Origin: Syngnathus acus
Lineage: Eukaryota > Chordata > Actinopteri > Syngnathiformes > Syngnathidae
NCBI RefSeq assembly: GCF_901709675.1
Contig: NC_051106.1
Span: 9,930,001-9,994,000 of the forward strand
Length of the DNA stretch: 64,000 bases
Direction of reading: 5' to 3'
The notes under the pieces were generated by a model. It was given only the letters and a program-made list of their open reading frames with translations. It was not told the origin of the DNA and did no database searches. The first letter of the stretch is position 1, and each line of letters opens with the position of its first letter. This document shows positions 14,801-27,406 of the stretch, piece after piece. The translations under genes and the position numbers were made by a program.

Positions 14801-17800
14801 GTAATTACCTTACATGATTGGAGCTGATTAAAAGCATGATTGAGTGCGCTCCATATACTGCTGCATTTTTTTTAGACTGTGCTGGCAGGTGCTGGGTTGC
14901 TATTCCATAAATGGCTGGGAGCAATACAGCAGTTGTGATGAACAAAAATACGACATAATATCTACACTTTATAATATCGAGCGATTACATTTTTTAAGTA
15001 ATTAATCGCAATGGATCACAATCTTCTATGTGTACTATTTTAAGCTCAGGAAATAAATGAAGGTAAAAACAAATGAACATTTTTAAACATACAACAACAT
15101 CATTTAAATGTATTATTATTTTAGCCTTATATTGTAAATTAAGTTGTTTTCCTTGTGCTAGTGTAAATCTTAAGCACAGTGTTTGTTGGAAGTTAATTAA
15201 TTACATTGTTTGGACAATTTTAATGGACGATTTGTTGATTATTTAAATCCAGTTAATTCCCTAGTGTGACATAAAGAGAATATAATGCCACGTATATTAT
15301 AGTAAAGTGAATATTGTGAATAGGATATTTAGGTAATTCAGGATCAACGTACGTACAGGATAGAGAGTGCATAAATTGCACTGCACTTTTACTAATTACC
15401 ACTGGAGCATATCAAGGCTGAAAAGAGGATTAAGGGATTTCTGACTTCTTGTGCTTGACACATCGAGTCAACAAAGCCCAATTCCAGTAAAGTTGTGATA
15501 TTGTCTAAAATTGAACTAAACTAAACTTCATGATGGTTGGTGTTTAAAAAATGTGTTGAGTACTGTAAATACTATGCGAAGGTAAATGTTGCCAGACGCA
15601 CACGTGTGTTTGCCAAGTGTTGTTGGCGCCATCAGTGCAATGACAGTCCGTCGCCATAGTGCCAAAATGAGAAGTGAAGCATGTTATCTGTAATTAATAT
15701 TGCCCATCTCAACTTGGGGATTGTCTGACATCACAGCCTGGACTCTGGGCTGCGCTCCATCAACACACAGCAAAAGTCTGTTCATCTGTCTGTTTTCTTT
15801 TACAAGTCACAAAGATATGCAGATACAATGCTTTCCGAGAGGCTTTTCGGAATATTTCTTCAATATTAAATCCAAATCTGTAGAAGTTAATTTAATGGAA
15901 TGACCTTTCCCTTGAAGTCGAAGTGGCCACACTCGGTCGGCTCAATGGTTGTGCCTCAAGCCTCTGTTATTGTGCCCATCAAATTTTGGGCAACTTTGCA
16001 GCATTGTTAGATGGTTTAAGCTTTTATTCAAAAGCCTTGAAAACTTTATCTTATCTTTGATGAGTATTGTAGTTCTGATGCCATCAATATGAGACCTTTT
16101 TGTTCGGATTGCAAATTCTTGTGTCTAGGATTCTGTCATAATTCCATTCTATTTTTGATGACAGTGTTACTTTTTAATATGCACAACTTGTAGGATGTTG
16201 GTAAAGGTTAACGTGGAAGTTTGAAGACAGAATGACTATCTAGTGAAAATGCATTTGGAGCAGACTCCATTAAACCTTTGATAACAAAATCATTTGCAGC
16301 CGCAGCGCCCCTCGGGATTATCAATATTGCATACTCAATAAAAATATAATAACCAGCAAATCTAATTTCATTGGAGCTTTCAGAGCTTGTTCCCGTCAAA
16401 ACTCAGACATCACCGGGACGGACATAGGCATTATTGTGATGATTATTGTATTATTATTATTGTGAATATGATGAGTTGCCAAATGTTTGTTAGCTTAAAC
16501 AACCAAGCATACACACGGTTTTAAATTATTGTTCATTTATTTCTTCTTTACGTTCAAACGTACTACGTGCCGGTAGCGGAGCATTTTACCCATTGACTTG
16601 TGCATAAAAAGCTAGTTTGTGTTGAATAATTGACCTTCATTGTGCCAATACGCTCAATTTGTTATTTTATGGTTTTATTGTGGCTACGGTGCAAGATTTT
16701 TGTAGGGCTCTTTTTCCCCAGCATAACACAATGGAACATTTTCTTCCGCGTGGATGTAGCCCACAGTTGTATTTAAACATGTTCAACCGTATTCCCGAGT
16801 ACGTTGGACCATATCGGCCAGTCAAAACATGATCTTCCACACTTCTGTATCATAACATAAAATAAAACTGAAAGTCCAACGTGATATCACCAAGGCACCA
16901 GCAGCAGTGACCCTGTGCACTGTCCTCCTCCACCAGTTTTCTCCTACATCCTTTGTCAGTCAGATTGACCCCCGAGACATTGTGACATTTAGTGAGGAGA
17001 ACAATATCACAGCTGCTTATCTGACCTTTCACAAAGGCTCCACCTACAATGTCTGAGAAAAGCATCAGTTTCTTTCAAAAACAATATAAGGTGCAATGTC
17101 ACACAATTTAACCACGCCATTACCATGTTCAATTTAGGTATTCTGCACATCTCTGCTTTGTATCTTCTTTCATCCATCAAATATGTGTCCAGATCTGGCA
17201 GTTACTCAAAGAAAATTGCAAATGGGAATTCTGAATCATATCAAATTACTTTCACTGCATCTTCAGCTGTCGTAAGACATATATCTATCTATACAAGCCA
17301 TATTTTAAATAAATTCCAACAGGTAAGAGAGGCGCCCATAGGGAAAACAGTATATTTGCTAACACTGCCACCCAGTGTACCTACATTTTGTTACACGCAT
17401 TTTTTAACTATGTTGGAAGAAGAACTCAGTCAGTGGGAGCTCGACTATTACTAGAACTACAAATTCATCTAGCATTTGAAGAGCGAATACAGTCATTATC
17501 TTAAAATACATGTGAATTAAATACGTGTGTCTACATTAGAGCGCTTTCTGTTGACATGTAAGATGTTTTCATTGGATGTAAAATATGTTCTGCTTGGTCT
17601 TGTTATTACCATTTTTTTTCTTTTTATGGTATATTTTCCATGCTTTGGATTATGGTATTTTCTTATAGTCACGGATGTTTGCAAATGCAAAGCTGCAGAA
17701 CGTGCTCACTCGCTCTCAGGACTGAAATCACATGGGAGGGAGGGAGGGAGGGAGCAGGCATTCAAATGCATGCAGCAGTCTGCATCAATTACACTTGCCG

Positions 17801-19526
17801 ACTTGTATATTATGTATATAAAATGATCCCTGAATGCATTAAGTAAACAAAACTGCATATGCCTAAATAACAGTTTAAAATCACTGGAGGAAATGTTTAT
17901 ACTGTAGTTAAATAATGGGGCAAAGGCTGGATGGTGGCTGAGGGAAGAGTTAATAATGACCAGAAGCAAAATCCGTCAACAGCTTAAGTCAAATGGCCTG
18001 AGGACTCTGGCTAAGCTGATTGTGGCACGCCACTATATTCATGACTGCAATGGGAAAGGGGTTGGCGCTTTTTTTTCTCCCCCCACCCTGGCCAAATAGA
18101 GGAGGCAGGAAAGACCTTTCAGATGACCTTCAAAATGGACTTTCCAGAGTAATGTTTGCCAGAAAATTCTGCAGCATGTACTCGACAAGCAGCAAGCGAT
18201 GCTATTTATTTTGTTTGTATCAAATTTCCAGCTTGACAGTGATATTATCATGTAAGCCCCATCTTCCATGGTGGCGTAGCAATTAATTGTACGCAAACAA
18301 CCCGCTGTGCAATCAGTGTAATAATACACCACCTCTTATTCTCAAATTATTCGTATGATTCATAGCTTAGAACAATCATAACAGTCGATAGTTCTTTTTT
18401 TTTTTATCAAGGACCTGAACTTGAAATGGTCATTAAACATGGCTCTGTGCCAATATTGATTTTTTTAGTACCAACCTACAAGAACAGAATTGCTCTGAAA
18501 AAGCAATGGCTTGTGAAATTGACAGAAGGATGCTTACATAAATTAATATATGAGATAAATACTATTCAATGAGAGGAAGATTATTGATGAGTTTCTAACT
18601 TCTCAAATGAATGCATGCCCTCATAATAACACTAACGTACACATTTTGTAAAAATGTGTCTTTTGCAAGAGGGAAGGGGATGTTTTAGAAAAATACGTAC
18701 GTATGAATAAATCTGTGAAACCATATTTCGGGCTCCTGCCATGGGGTTTTTCAGCAAGTCTGTAGGCGCAACAACAGCCCAGTTGGAGCTTCCCTTGAAT
18801 GTTGGGGGCACCACACAGATGGTTGTCAAAGCGTATTATCCAGGAGCTCCCATGTCCAAACCAGTGCTGGGCATGGTGCCTTGAGGAAATTCAACCATGG
18901 CACCTGGTGGCTCATATTTTTTTCATCTGTCCCGGTGGGCCAAAGAGATCAATAGCTTTAAGTCATTCAGAAGAGTCTGGCTGTGCAAATGGGATAAAAG
19001 TCAAAAGTGAAATGTGGGCCCACAAAAGAGAAATGGAAAGCTTTCATGTGATATTTTGATTCATCTGTGAACTTCATTTGCGGCTGTCGTGCAAAACGTA
19101 TGCTAGTGCCGTTTCATTTGTCAACCAATACAATTCAAATGATTGAGCTGCTTTAACGTAACCTGAAATCGTAACCCGAGAAAATATGCCTACAAACAAA
19201 ACAATGTACCATTTAAAATTGCCCACATTGGTCATTCAGACCAGCTCCCACTTTTTCAGCTGTGACTGTTTGGATTTATTAGTCTTTGCTTTTTCTCTCC
19301 AAGCCATGCATTATGCATGAGCCACTGAGCAACGCGGAATAATGGTTGTGTCAGAAAAATTGTAGCTGTATCTTTGACACCTGTCTGCAATTGTAAACAA
19401 ACGGATGTGCTCGGCGCAGTTCCTAACAACAAATCCAGTTGTTGGTACTACACATTACTATTCATGTTTTGAAATGCTGAAGAGAATATATACTTATATA
19501 TATGGGGACCATGGTTTGTACACAAT
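11813..19526. other. Gene-free stretch with possible conserved non-coding blocks
   Basis: No coding exon was recognised. Low-complexity items are C11 plus A-rich at about 12829-12857, a 19-nt poly-A at 14452-14470, ATT repeats at about 16440-16460 and a GGGA repeat at about 17734-17754 with G-quadruplex potential. Two blocks, about 12120-12300 and 12375-12540, have the balanced composition and homeodomain-like motifs often seen in fish conserved non-coding elements, but conservation cannot be tested here. Confidence 0.5.
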
Positions 19527-19532
19527 TTTATT
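19527..19532 (-). terminator. pcare: Probable pcare poly(A) signal (AATAAA)
   Basis: AATAAA on the minus strand about 250 nt after the pcare stop codon at 19782. This is the first canonical signal downstream of the gene and implies a short 3' UTR. Confidence 0.5.
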
Positions 19533-19781
19533 GATAAACTCGGTACAAAAGGCTCAATAGGACCAGTAAAATGAAAAGTAATAATAAAAGTGTTGGTGTA
19601 TAATACAGAGAACATGTTTAATTAGCATTTGCTGAAATAATGCGACTATTTATACGACTGTTGTGAAAGTATTGCACAGCCGCAAGGTTAGTCACTCCTC
19701 TCGTAGCGTTGAAGCGACATCTTCTTAAATCCTCTTAAAAAGCTGTTAATCCATAATCCCACTGGCACTTCATTGGCCAGT

Positions 19782-22700
19782 TTAGTCTCTGTACAAGGCC
19801 TGGCCAACAACATAAAGATCTGGGTGAGATGCAGAACGGAGAGTTGCTCTGAGGTCCCATTGGCTACCCCATGATTCCTCTTTTCTGGCTGCTTCATCAT
19901 CGAGTCTATAATAACAAGAGGAAAATATACACGTGATTGCAAGATCGGAAAAGGTTTATTTGGCGGACAATTTTTCAACAGTCGGTTGTAGGACGCAGAT
20001 AGACACCGACAACCATTCGGATTCTAATTTACACACTAAGCACTATTCTGCCAGACGGGAAAAAAAAAAGAAATCTTACCCCTGTGTGCAAATTGCAGGC
20101 TCACTTCCACACGTCTCAGCCACTGAGAAGACTGGTGATTGAGGTGGAAAGTTCAAACTTGGTCTTCTTTCTGAAAGACTTCGGCGAATAAAAAGTTGAG
20201 GTCCTTGGACCGACACAGAACATCTGCCACGTTTACCACGAATATTTGAGAGAAAAGAGCCTCCGACAGAGGTCCAGGCTTGTGATAGTTTTGAAGCTAT
20301 ACGTGGCTGGGCTTCAAACAACGATGGAGAAATCGGACAGAAAACAGAACGGGCATTACTGGTCAACCGAGAAGATTCCTCCGTGCTGTTCTCTCGAGAA
20401 CATCGTTGCACTTTTGGTGAAGCAGGTGGAGATGGTGCTTTGAAAGGGTATGAAGAGTTTAAAATGTTGTGCTTTGACGCTGCTGGCCTGGGGAAGCTCC
20501 TTGGACTTTCTGGTGGAGTAGTGAGTTCCCTGTTAACTGGGGGACTAGCTGAAGGCGAGGACTTTTTAAGGTTGCGGGGACTCGGAAGTCGTCTATGGCA
20601 AGACTTTGAAGAAGAAGAAGGTGTGGATGGCAAAATTCGCCCCTTAGACAGCAAGTGTGGATGGCTACTAGCTTCAGATGAAGGAGGCACTTGAGAGACT
20701 GCAGTAGCTCCAGGCATTGGGTCATTCTCGTCCATAGTTCTTGAGTGTTCTTGACTAACAGATTGAGATATTGCTTCATCATTTGAAAAAGAGTGTGAAT
20801 CTGAGGAATGTCTTCTGTACCTGTTTCTTCTGACTTGCTGCAACAAAGAAGACTTTTTGTCTTTTAAATTGTTCAGATCTGTTTTAGCGTCCGGTTGACT
20901 GACATCGGTCTGGGTCGCAGTGACTTGATGATCCAAGCCGACAGGAAATATTCTCTTGGAACAATGAGGCACACCTCCTTTGCTAGGTAAGACGGGTCCA
21001 GATTTAACTGACGCCCGTAGTCGCTGTGACAAAGCAGCCCCTTTGACCGTAGGGGATTTTGCAGATTTGATTGCCCCTTCCGAGGCTCCATCGCCTGAAA
21101 GGGCACTTTCAAATGAATTGTCCATTAATACTTCCAACGGGGGTGGAGGAAGATTATCCAGGTCTAAATGCTCAGTCTTTTCACACGGAGTGCTCCGAGA
21201 CCTTGTTTTGCCAGTGCTAAGGAAAGCTGAAGGACTTCCTAAACCGGGTAACACTGGAACACCACACTTTCGGACACCCCGAAGTGGCCCGAGGACTTTA
21301 GGACTGTCCATCTCTTCGATCCCTTGGCTGAAGGTATCTATGAGTTTTCTGACTGAATTTCTGCCTCTATAGAGACCTGAAAGTGGTCTTGGGGACATAG
21401 GGGGGCTGGGAGGTGGTGTTGCTTTCACAAGGCTTGTTGATCTGTCATTTTGCTCCGTATTGCTAGTTTCTCTGGTGGTTTTGGTAATGCACTTCCCTCG
21501 TTCACGTAGATTGCCTTCCTTCTCCAAAGATGGGCTTCTTTGGTTGATTTTGGGAGAATCAGACGGTGAGGTTCTCTGGTTTTGTGTCGATGACAAAGTC
21601 GTTCTGTTTCCCTTTGTGGTTTCCTTGCTTTTGTTGATTTTCTGTAATCTTTGGCCAATTTTCTTCTGGGACCTTCCCAGTTCAAGCAAAGTAGGATCCT
21701 CATCTTTGCTCCGCAAGGATTCTGCAGAACGGGAACGCCTCTCCTGAGCCAGTGTGGTTGTTTTGACCGCATTCCTTCGAGCAGTTGTTTGAGATCTCTT
21801 TAGCAATGGTCCCTTTTCCCCTGTCCTCTGACCTCTACCTCTTTTTGGACTACCAACAACTTTGGGTTTTGTACCAGCACTTGGTGGGTGAGCAAAGTGT
21901 ATTTTGCCACTTATCGCATTTTTCATTTTGATCGTCATTTCGACATTTTTGGAATTTTCTATGCGCTTGGTGGGCAACCGCCGTGGCTTCTGTTGCTCAA
22001 GTGATGAATTTGATTGTTGTCCCTTTCTACAATCCATTTCATCATCGTCATCTTCCTCAGCATCATCTAAAGAGACGGATCCGAGGAATGAGTCCCCCTG
22101 TACATTGGCCATCATTGTGCACATCGACGCTAACGAGTTTAAAGAATGAAGGGAACCACTTGGACTTTGTTGATGTGCACGGTTGTTCACCGGCACGCCA
22201 GTCATGGAGGTATCATCCACAGGACTGAAGGGAGTAGTTGTATTTGTTCCGCTCGATTCACAACTAACACGCCGTTGGTGCTTTTCTGATCCAGCGAGGG
22301 ATTCGCTCTCAGCCCCGATCCCACTGTCCTCACTAAAGAGTGCAGAGTCCTCAGGCCCACGCCTGCGAAGCGATGCCAGTTCAATGCGAGATGCGAGTTG
22401 CATTATCCTAGTCTCAATTCCACGTTTGACTTTCAGCTTCTCCTCTAAAAGTTCGGAGATTGAAGAAAAGTATTCCACTGCATCCTCCAGGGCCGAGTCC
22501 CCGATTCCTCCAACTGTCTGACTCACGTTCTGCATTCTTTGCGTGGTGTACTGAAGCAGCTGCTGCAACAAATCAGGTGGTTGTTCAATAGCGGCGGCAG
22601 ATTTTGAAGGTACAGCAGATGAGAGTTTCTTTGTTGGATTTGGCCAAGAAAGGTGTTCTCCGTTTCCTTTCAGCATCTTTTCACCTTCATCCACAATTTC

Positions 22701-23312
22701 TTCCAGTGCTCGAATGATTTCTTCAAAACGCAAAGCCATAAAAGAAACCATTGGCTGCAGATAGGTTTGCGTTTGAGTCGCTTGTTCCAGTAAACCAAGT
22801 ACAAAATCATATTTGTTGATGCTGGGATTTAAAAAGGCATATGCAGCTTGGTGAGCTTTTACCAGAGGCTCTGGGAAATCAATTTTGGGCATTTCCTTTT
22901 CTTTCTTTTTAAGCACTTTTAAACCTCTGGAACATCTTCTTGTTTTTTTCCCCAACTTTTTCTCCGGTTCTTCCTGCTTGTCCCTATTTTTGTCTTTTTT
23001 CTGCATCACAGTGTTGCTGTCCGTTCGTCGATTCTTTACTGTATCCGTGTTGATGACCTCTGGGGCAGGCACAGTTGGGTGTGCATCTTCTCGCGGTGGT
23101 ATATTTCCATCACTTTGAAATACTTGTTTTGGTCCACCTGTCTTGTTTTTGTCTTTAGTATTGCCATCGGCAACGCCAGTACACTTGTGATCATCTCCGT
23201 TTTTAAAAGGAGCTTCTCTGGGCTGCTCATTAGGTGCAGCGGGGAGCATTCTTCCCCGCCTCAAAGAGCCCAGAGTCACAAAATTGTTACCTTTAGATGG
23301 TGAGCATCCCAT
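19782..23312 (-). CDS. pcare: Photoreceptor cilium actin regulator (PCARE / C2orf71 homologue), two coding exons
   Basis: Exon 1 is 23312-20080 and exon 2 is 19905-19782, joined over a 174-bp GT/AG intron (CAGGG|GTAAGA, TTATTATAG|ACTC), giving 1118 aa; human PCARE is about 1290. The continuous frame runs to a stop at 20076, but that stop lies inside the donor. Splicing replaces one residue-plus-stop with 40 residues ending HPDLYVVGQALYRD. Identification rests on shared blocks: N-terminal MGC (predicted myristoylation/palmitoylation), FPEPLVKAHQAAY (~146-158), QATQTQTYLQPMVSF, an acidic run (~414-426), SVRKLIDTFS, LPPPPLEVLMDNSFES (~720-737), SVFCPISPSLFEA (~988-1000) and a late RRSLSERRPS motif. 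The protein is otherwise disordered and Pro/Ser-rich. In mammals it works at the photoreceptor connecting cilium with WASF3 and actin in disc formation; loss causes retinitis pigmentosa 54. Fish have paralogues and I cannot say which this is. Confidence 0.95.
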
Positions 23313-23751
23313 TTTGGATATTTGGATATGATCAGCTTACACGTCTTGATGACGTGGCAGCAGTACATTGAGATGGAAATGATGCAAAGAATATCCAAGG
23401 TCCTCAGCCATCCGCTGTATCTGTTTCCCTCAGATGGCAGCGAGAGTTAAATCTGACGAAAAGGATGCAACCAAACCAATATGCTGATAAATCCATTTGG
23501 ATATAACCCTTGAAGGTTTCATAGATGAAAAAAATAAATCCATGGCTTGTCGGTCATGTTTGTAGAAATGTCTTGTTGCATGCTCTCGAACACATCGCTG
23601 TGTGTCTGACAAAGGACAAGCTTCTGAAAGGATTAGTGAGGCTTTGGGTGAACCCCCTCGGCAACTACATATGTCACGTTAAAGCATATAAAACTCACCG
23701 ACTTGTAAGCACATAAGCTCATTTGGGTAATGAGGGTTGGCCTCAGCTGGC

Positions 23752-23759
23752 TTTTTATA
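23752..23759 (-). promoter_or_regulatory. pcare: Possible TATA box of pcare
   Basis: TATAAAAA on the minus strand lies about 440 bp upstream of the pcare ATG. Nearby sequence has homeodomain-type cores (GGATTA at about 23632 on plus, TAATGAGG at about 23729), as expected for CRX/OTX-driven photoreceptor genes. This would imply a 5' UTR of about 400 nt or an untranslated exon. It is inferred from motif and position only. Confidence 0.35.
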
Positions 23760-25023
23760 GTCTGCACAAACATACCTGTTATGGTGACGCATCTGCACCG
23801 TCAACTCAACTAAATTATGCTAATATTCTTTAATAACAAATGTTGGCCAATGATGTAAAGCACATGCAAGGAATTGCTTTTGGCTGTGGTGTCACTCTTG
23901 GGACACAGTACTACACAAAAGCATGATTAAACAACAAGACACAAGCTCTTTCTATGATATTAAGATTCCTAGTATACACAGTTTGCAGTATTCTAATGAG
24001 CATCATTGATTAAATCACATTTAGAGGATGAAGATGAAAATGGGAAGCGCACTCTAATCAATATTTATACCCCATAGCCCTTTTTCCCCCGCCACAATTG
24101 ATGTGTTCTTATACATTTTTGATATTATGGTCATTAGCGTTACCTTCTTATGACTACTGTAATATTTGAAATATTTGAATTTCAAAAGGATTCCTCCATA
24201 ACAATGTAAAATAAACTTTTGCAATAAACAAAAACTTAACAACACAGCTAATGATAGAAACCGTATGTATGTATGTATGTATGTATGTATTTATTTATTT
24301 ATTTATTGCATTGTATGGTATTGGCGCGCCGTATAGCGGGCACACGGCGTCGTTAACACGAAGTTTGAATATTGGAAGAAGCGTTCGTAAACAAACTATC
24401 ATTTCTCCACCACTGTCACAAAGGTTGTATTTATTATTTATCCAGTCTCCTGAATACGAAACGGAAAGCTACACCTTTAATTTGTGGTTAGCTTCAAGCT
24501 AACATCACCTAGTCGGAAGTAATTGTAGATGGCAAAAATTGGATTCAACATGCCGCTTGTAATCTACAATGTGGATTTAGATTCAGAATCTACCAAAAAC
24601 ATAACAGAAATTAATTTGATGTTTTGTGCCACGGCCCATTTTACTCAGCACATTTTGGTGTTAAAGTACCCATGTCAACTACAGTTAATCAAGTTCAATT
24701 TAGCCCCGCTTTAAACTTCTGAATTTTGGATAAACTGCGCGTGTTGAATTAATCTCGAATAATCGGAATAACTAAAATAAAAATGTGGCTAAACAATCAA
24801 TGTCCATCACTATTACTTTAACCTTTATCACAAGTTTCAAGAATAACTTGAAAATGGTTTTGAGTCTTGAATCCATTTAAACTCAAATTTGACTGTGTGT
24901 AAATGAATACTATTTGGTCTTGTGAGTGAATCAGACTTGAAGCATTCATTTAAATTGACATTTCCTCTCCTTATCACCCCAGAACACGTTTCATCAACTT
25001 CATGTCCTTCCAACAGGAGCACA
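23760..25023. promoter_or_regulatory. pcare/spdya intergenic region with likely spdya promoter
   Basis: No coding exon is seen. A (GTAT)n(TTAT)n microsatellite at 24263-24307 is followed by a short CpG-containing patch (about 24322-24395, including GGCGCGCC and CACACGGCGTCG), the only CpG-rich spot between the genes and a plausible spdya promoter or first untranslated exon. A polypyrimidine tract with CCCCAG ending at 24982 looks like the acceptor of the exon carrying the spdya start codon. Confidence 0.4.
24263..24307 (+). repeat. (GTAT)n/(TTAT)n microsatellite
   Basis: About six GTAT units pass directly into TTAT units. It is a compound tetranucleotide microsatellite in the spdya upstream region. 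Confidence 0.95.
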
Positions 25024-26509
25024 ATGAAACGGCGTGGAACCACCACCACCACCACCACCGCCCTCCAGGTCAGGAACAAGAGTGAAGAACAATGTCCACC
25101 TGAGAAGAGCAGCTGCAGGACTGGGATGTACTTTCATAGGACTCTGCAACCAACCTTTACCGTTAAGCAACAAGAAATGATGTCTTTTTTGGAACTTTTT
25201 GGTGAGAAGAATCAACATTGTTGTTCTTTGCGACATACAAAGCCAGAAATTAACCATGATTAACTCAATTTCAGAAGATGACCTAATCCTTGACTTTTTG
25301 TTGATGGACTGTTGCTGTAAAATTACAGACAAGGTAAATGTCTACCTTTCTGGAAAAAATATTCACATTAATACTCCAACTCATGTCTTTCCTTATCTAA
25401 TTTGCAGTATCTTCTGGCCATGGTTTTCATCTACTTCAAAAGGTCTCACTTGACCATTGCAGAATACACCAAGAAGAACTTTTTCATTGCACTGTAAGTT
25501 CACAGAATGTTTACAGGTCCCACACACGAACTTTTTTTTTTTTTTAACTCATATGCTCATATTGTAGGTATCTAGCCAACAGCATGGAGGAAGAAGAGGA
25601 GGAGAGTAAATATGAGATTTTTCCTTGGGCATTGGGTAAGACCTGGAGAAAGAAGGTCATGCAATTCCTCAAAATGAAGGACAAGTTCTGGGTGCGCATT
25701 GAGTTCAGAGCGGCCGTCAGCAGACGTTGCTGTGAAGAGGTAAACAAACAAACTTCACCCGTAAATGAGGTTTCGGTCTGAATCTTTCCATGAAGTGTTT
25801 TTAGTTTGGCGTCCGACCATAAGCTCTGTTAATTGCTTTTGTTTTTTTTTGATGAGGGTTTCTGTGCTTCCAGGTAATGGCCATCATGCCATCTCACTTT
25901 GTCTGGAAACGAGAGCGCTCAGAGGAACACAGTGGCGCTCACAGGCAAACGGACAAAGTCAGTTATCCCCGAGGGCCTTCAGCTTCTCCAGTCCCTTGTA
26001 TCCGCTGTAATCGCAAGAGCACATTCAGTCAGCGGCTGCAGATATCCAGAAGCTTGTCTTTGCCCAGCTGCAAGAATAAAATTTCTCAAAGCACTCCGCT
26101 GAGTTTGGAGAAAACCCCACCACCCATTGCCACTTGTAGGGAGACCAGTGACCAAACCCAGCGTTCTTCCAACGGCAGCGAGTTCCCTGGTAGGTATCCT
26201 ACTGGAGGTAGGTACCAAAATGAATCAATTAATCGACAACAAATCAACTGACAAATGAATCGTCTCGTATTTTAATAATTGCGTCATCGTTTAGACCATT
26301 TTTAAGAAAAAAATAAGTCCAAATCTTCTGAGTCCAGGCTCTCAAAAGTTTGAATTCTGGCCCAAAGCAAAATGAATGACAATAAATTAGCATTATTATT
26401 TATTCAATACAGTCAACTATGAGTTGACATGTTTGTATACTTTCTGGCAGGCAGTTTGTCCTCTGACTCCTACATGTACGACTCCTCCATGGACTGGATC
26501 AATAAATAG
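25024..26509 (+). CDS. spdya: Speedy/RINGO cell-cycle regulator A, six coding exons
   Basis: Exons 25024-25201, 25275-25333, 25408-25493, 25568-25739, 25874-26189 and 26451-26509 join in frame through GT/AG introns to 289 aa (human SPDYA 313). The Speedy/RINGO box runs from about residue 52 to 190: [29 protein letters not shown], then [40 protein letters not shown]. The family binds CDK1/CDK2 and activates them without cyclin or T-loop phosphorylation; SPDYA is needed for oocyte maturation and for meiotic telomere attachment. The tail ends SSMDWINK, comparable to the human SMEW end. The N-terminus is poorly conserved and has a seven-threonine run from an ACC repeat. I chose the ATG at 25024 because an acceptor-like CCCCAG ends at 24982; an in-frame ATG at 24922 lies upstream of it. 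It converges with trmt61b. Confidence 0.93.
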
Positions 26510-26887
26510 TCCATTGTCCATCTCATCCCATCGGCGTCGTTGCCAACTTCCAGTTTCAAACTCCCAACACGTGGATGTTTCTACTTTGAAGCAAATGTCT
26601 TTTAGCAACACCACCTCTACTTAGAATTCACGTTCAAGATTGCTGATATCTGTAAAGCGCCAACAGTAGAAAAACTCATGAATAACTTATTATTATTTAT
26701 ATATTTATGATATAATGCACACTGTTCTTCGTATTTATCAATGTTATTTATTTACTTCAACACTTGTAGCAATACATTTGACAAGCATTTATAAAAAGAC
26801 AATTTATGTTTGGCAGAATGCAAGCCATGATTGCTCAGTTTGATGCAGCTTTCAATGATCACTAAAGACTGAAATGTTCACTAATGA

Positions 26888-26893
26888 AATAAA
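26888..26893 (+). terminator. spdya: Probable spdya poly(A) signal (AATAAA)
   Basis: Canonical hexamer about 380 nt after the stop codon, in a T/A-rich 3' UTR. Confidence 0.5.
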
Positions 26894-27171
26894 TATTGAT
26901 ATGAAGTATTTTTGATTATGCTCGAGACTGCCAGTAGCACCACACACACAAACTAAAATGGCTGAAAAGAGATTTGCTTTGTAATTTGTTGACATTGGGA
27001 GATTGGACAATTCCTCAAATAACACGAGATTGCAATCTACAAAGACACCCAATTTGGGGCTGATTCAAATTGTTCTTTTTCAGCCTTGTCTGCATCGTGA
27101 GTGCCATTCTCGGTGTGTTTTTTAGTTGCTGTTTCAAGTTCATCCTTGTGTCCCTCAAAAGGGATGATACC

Positions 27172-27297
27172 AATACGTTATTTTCGCAATGATTTAAATC
27201 GAGATCATTTGACGCACAATAACAGAACAATATGAATACGTTATTTTCACAATTATTTCAATCGAGATCTTTTGACGTACAATATAACAATAACCAA
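27172..27297 (+). repeat. 63-bp tandem duplication (two copies)
   Basis: The block starting AATACGTTATTTTCGCAAT at 27172 is repeated from 27235 with about 10% differences. Each copy contains ATCGAGATC(A/T)TTTGACG. It sits just beyond the trmt61b poly(A) site. Confidence 0.85.
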
Positions 27298-27326
27298 AGA
27301 CAATCGTAGTCACTTAAATCTTGGTC

Positions 27327-27332
27327 TTTATT
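27327..27332 (-). terminator. trmt61b: Probable trmt61b poly(A) signal (AATAAA)
   Basis: AATAAA on the minus strand about 75 nt past the trmt61b stop at 27407. This implies a very short 3' UTR. Confidence 0.5.
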
Positions 27333-27406
27333 TTACAAATAATTTTCCATACAAACACAGGAACAAATATCATCGACAATGGTTTCTTGTCCAACTCGCT
27401 AAGGAG

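Larger units (their letters stand above)
26510..27406. other. 3' UTRs and intergenic gap between spdya and trmt61b
   Basis: The genes converge here. AATAAA at 26888-26893 (plus) fits the spdya 3' end about 380 nt after its stop. AATAAA on the minus strand at 27332-27327 fits the trmt61b 3' end about 75 nt after its stop. A two-copy tandem repeat lies between them. No further gene is seen. Confidence 0.6.

Noticed and set aside
20383-23303. Several plus-strand frames of 60-130 codons opposite pcare
   Set aside because: They are antisense shadows of the long pcare exon with no independent signals.
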